From Bordetella genomosp. 11 (GTDB taxonomy: Bacteria; Pseudomonadota; Gammaproteobacteria; Burkholderiales; Burkholderiaceae_B): a stretch of 64,000 nt of DNA. This document shows positions 62,687 through 64,000 of this stretch, in pieces. Position 1 is the stretch's first letter, and each line of letters opens with the position of its first letter. The stretch covers positions 1,054,001 to 1,118,000 of the forward strand of contig NZ_NEVS01000001.1 of NCBI RefSeq assembly GCF_002261215.1, read 5' to 3'. The translations under genes were made by a program, and so were the position numbers. The notes beneath the pieces are model-generated. The model ran no database searches, had not been told where the DNA came from, and worked only from the letters and a program-made list of their open reading frames with translations.

Positions 62687-62989
62687 GTGCTGTATGCCAT
62701 ACACCTGCTCGACAAGCCCGGCGTCGCCGACATCCGTACCCGGGTACGTCCCGAACACCGCGCGTATCTGGCCACCAAGGCGGACCACATGGCCTTCGCC
62801 GGCCCATTATTGGCGGACGACGGCCAAACCATGATCGGCAGCCTGCTGGTCATCGATTTCCCCTCCCGGCAGGCGGCGGAGGAATGGTTGAAAGACGAGC
62901 CGTTCACGCGGCACGGCGTGTACGGCTCCACGGCGATCCACGCCTTCGCCAACCTGTGGCCGCAGAAAGTGGGCTTTCCGGCGGCCTGA
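62687..62989 (+). CDS. YciI-like protein
   Basis: A 100-residue cytosolic protein of the YCII family, starting with GTG behind TGGAGACTTC. MLYAIHLLDKPGVADIRTRVRPEHRAYL, GPLLADDGQTMIGSLLVIDFPSRQAAEEWLKDEPFTRHGVY shows the ferredoxin-like fold, with the conserved His in EHRAYL and the GPLL/DDG segment that form the putative active site. Family members act in breakdown of cyclic or halogenated compounds, though most are uncharacterised. It probably closes the Bug/Rid operon. Confidence 0.88.
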   Translation: MLYAIHLLDKPGVADIRTRVRPEHRAYLATKADHMAFAGPLLADDGQTMIGSLLVIDFPSRQAAEEWLKDEPFTRHGVYGSTAIHAFANLWPQKVGFPAA

Positions 62990-63373
62990 TGCCGGGCCGG
63001 GCCGACATTGACCGGCCCGTCGTCGGCCCGCCGCGTTGCCGCCCCAGGGCGTTGTCGATCTGGCCGAGACACCGCGTACCGAGCTGTCACGCATCGGCTA
63101 CGTCGCGGGGCGCGCTTAAGCGTTTGAGATAACACGCGCAATCAACGTCGAGCGCAACGATGACTTGGTGTTGGGTGTCGCCCCCCGGCTGGCTGGGCAC
63201 AATCCGGCGCACTGATCGGCGGGAGTTTGGTGGGCCTGGGACTATGCTGCCAGTTTTAAGGCATCCAAAGATGCGTCCATGTTGGCAGGCAGAAAAGCAA
63301 AAAGCCCTGATCGCTCAGGGCTTTTCAGCGTGATCGTTGTCCTGGACATATCGTCGGCAACGTTCTGGAATTC
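62990..63373. other. Gene-free stretch before the tRNA remnant
   Basis: About 380 bp without a supportable gene. It contains the terminator at 63301-63324. GC content drops toward the end of the window from here on, unlike the rest of the segment. Confidence 0.5.
63301..63324 (-). terminator. Rho-independent terminator of the tRNA-Asp unit
   Basis: AAAGCCCTGA pairs with TCAGGGCTTT across a TCGC loop. On the minus strand it is followed by a run TTTTTGC-TTTT and lies 50 bp after the tRNA 3' end. T-runs on both sides could also make it work in the other direction. Confidence 0.8.
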
Positions 63374-63480
63374 TGGCGGAGCGGACGGGGCTCGAACCCG
63401 CGACCCCTGGCGTGACAGGCCGGTATTGCGGTCGTCGCACGCCCTTGCAGGGCGCGCTTCTCCAACCAACTTAACTACGT
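63374..63480 (-). pseudogene. Interrupted tRNA-Asp(GTC), likely attachment-site remnant
   Basis: 63374-63427 read on the minus strand as the 3' part of tRNA-Asp: AATACCGGCCTGTCACGCC (anticodon GTC), a T-arm with GGTTCGAGCC, and an acceptor ending GTCCGCTCCGCCA. Upstream a D-arm-like piece (AGTTAAGTTGGTTGGA) is separated from it by about 33 inserted bases, and the expected 5' acceptor GGAGCGG is missing. It cannot fold as a normal tRNA. The 3' halves of tRNA genes are typical integration sites, which fits the integrase fragment 60 bp away. Confidence 0.75.
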
Positions 63481-63540
63481 TGCGGGTGGTTTGGGCATTC
63501 TTTGAGCACAATCAGGCGGCGATTGGGTTTGGAGAATCCC

Positions 63541-63686
63541 GTGGCGACCATCAGCAAGCATCGGAATAAATGGAAGTGCCAAGTACGGCGGGAAGGGGTT
63601 TCCGCCCAGAAGTAAGATCGTTGAGAGCGGGGCCGAGGCGGAGGCCTGGGGGCTACAGACGGAGGCCGAGATAGTCCGCAGCAGCC
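63541..63686 (+). pseudogene. N-terminal remnant of a tyrosine recombinase (phage-type integrase)
   Basis: VATISKHRNKWKCQVRREGVSAQ (with GTG start) matches the opening strands of the AP2-like arm-binding domain of integrases. A stop follows, but after a +1 shift the sequence continues SKIVESGAEAEAWGLQTEAEIVRSS, which resembles the next helix of that domain (usually ...AEAEAWARQVEAEMDRG). The catalytic domain is absent. It is a frameshifted, truncated integrase next to a tRNA end. Confidence 0.7.
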
Positions 63687-63893
63687 TTTCCACAGTGCCA
63701 ACAACGTCCGTCGCGTTGCGCCCCAGGCGGTCCAGCTTCGTGACCACCAACGTATCCCCATCCTCAAGCTTGCCCATCAGCTTGGCGAAGATTGGGCACT
63801 CAGCGGCGAGCACGCGGCCGGAAATGGTTTCGATGACGACCCGCTGCGGCTTATGGCCAAGCCGGCGTTCTCAACCTCCTTGACTTGATTGTC
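63683..63893 (-). pseudogene. Fragment of a serine recombinase (resolvase/invertase)
   Basis: Minus-strand DNQVKEVENAG is followed after a frameshift by PQRVVIETISGRVLAAECPIFAKLMGKLEDGDTLVVTKLDRLGRNATDVVGTVERL. GDTLVVTKLDRLGRN is the core of the resolvase N-terminal domain. The start with the catalytic serine, and everything after the core, are missing. The fragment meets the integrase fragment head-on at about 63685, suggesting a rearranged mobile-element boundary. Confidence 0.75.
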
Positions 63894-64000
63894 AGTGGTG
63901 GCCTTCGGCGGACACGCGGGCGACAGAAAGGTGCGGCTAGTAATGTCGAATACTTGTTCCGAAATGGATGATCCGAATTATCAATGTTCCGAATGGTGGC
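63894..64000. other. AT-richer window end, unassigned
   Basis: The last hundred bases have lower GC than the chromosome-like part and repeat short TTCCGAA-type motifs (TGTTCCGAAATGG and TGTTCCGAATGG). I see no gene. It probably belongs to the mobile-element region. Confidence 0.4.

Noticed and set aside
63428..63480. Separate tRNA-Cys with a CTGCAAG anticodon-like loop
   Set aside because: The loop can be drawn as GCA anticodon, but there is no T-arm or matching acceptor of its own; the surrounding arms belong to the tRNA-Asp remnant.

Overview
The window looks like a chromosomal segment of a betaproteobacterium of the Alcaligenaceae, most likely Bordetella, Achromobacter or a close relative. 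The reasons are the very high GC content, four Bug-family (TctC-like) solute-binding protein genes with no membrane partners nearby, pertactin-style autotransporters, many LysR/GntR regulators and a bioB-bioA-bioF-bioD operon. No species-level marker is present, so the genus is an inference.

Layout. 1-3.7 kb (minus): an ABC importer (binding protein, permease, ATPase), an Asp/Glu-racemase-fold enzyme and the start of a hydantoinase/dihydropyrimidinase, facing a GntR regulator with two similar palindromes in the intergenic region. 5.1-6.7 kb: an amidase. 6.9-13.9 kb (plus): a peptide-type ABC importer (two permeases, a fused double ATPase, a binding protein) with an M81 peptidase. 14-22.2 kb: three LysR regulators, two amidohydrolases and three Bug proteins, including two tandem LysR/amidohydrolase/Bug modules. 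22.4-29.3 kb (minus): two paralogous autotransporters, the second with seven 14-residue Pro-rich repeats. 30-38.7 kb (minus): periplasmic Cu/Zn superoxide dismutase, a CusRS-type two-component system and a complete RND efflux pump; a CusR-like box precedes the first pump gene. 38.9-40.1 kb: an unrecognised 392-residue protein. 40.4-49.1 kb: a FadR-type GntR regulator facing a branched-chain-type ABC importer (livKHMGF order), followed by a Zn-dependent carbamoylase and a second M81 peptidase. 49.1-50.3 kb: a gene-free 1.2-kb inverted-repeat region holding two 198-bp MITE-like elements. 50.3-54.3 kb: an OmpR/EnvZ-type system with a small upstream gene, divergent from a CcdA-like/thioredoxin-like pair. 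54.3-58.8 kb (minus): biotin synthesis. 59.1-63 kb (plus): LysR, Bug, a triple-Rid-domain protein and a YciI-like protein. 63-64 kb: debris of an integrated element, namely an interrupted tRNA-Asp, an integrase start and a serine-recombinase fragment.

Function. Most of the window is uptake and breakdown of organic nitrogen compounds and small acids: each transport unit is coupled to hydrolases acting on amides, cyclic amides, carbamoyl compounds or peptides, and to a local regulator. The remainder is envelope function (autotransporters, efflux, envelope redox and sensing), biotin synthesis and mobile-element remains. The features most worth a second look are the nested 198-bp elements, the triple-Rid protein lacking the usual Rid arginine, the palindromic operators with a well-placed promoter at the liv operon, the CusR-type box before a drug-type pump, and the interrupted tRNA-Asp.
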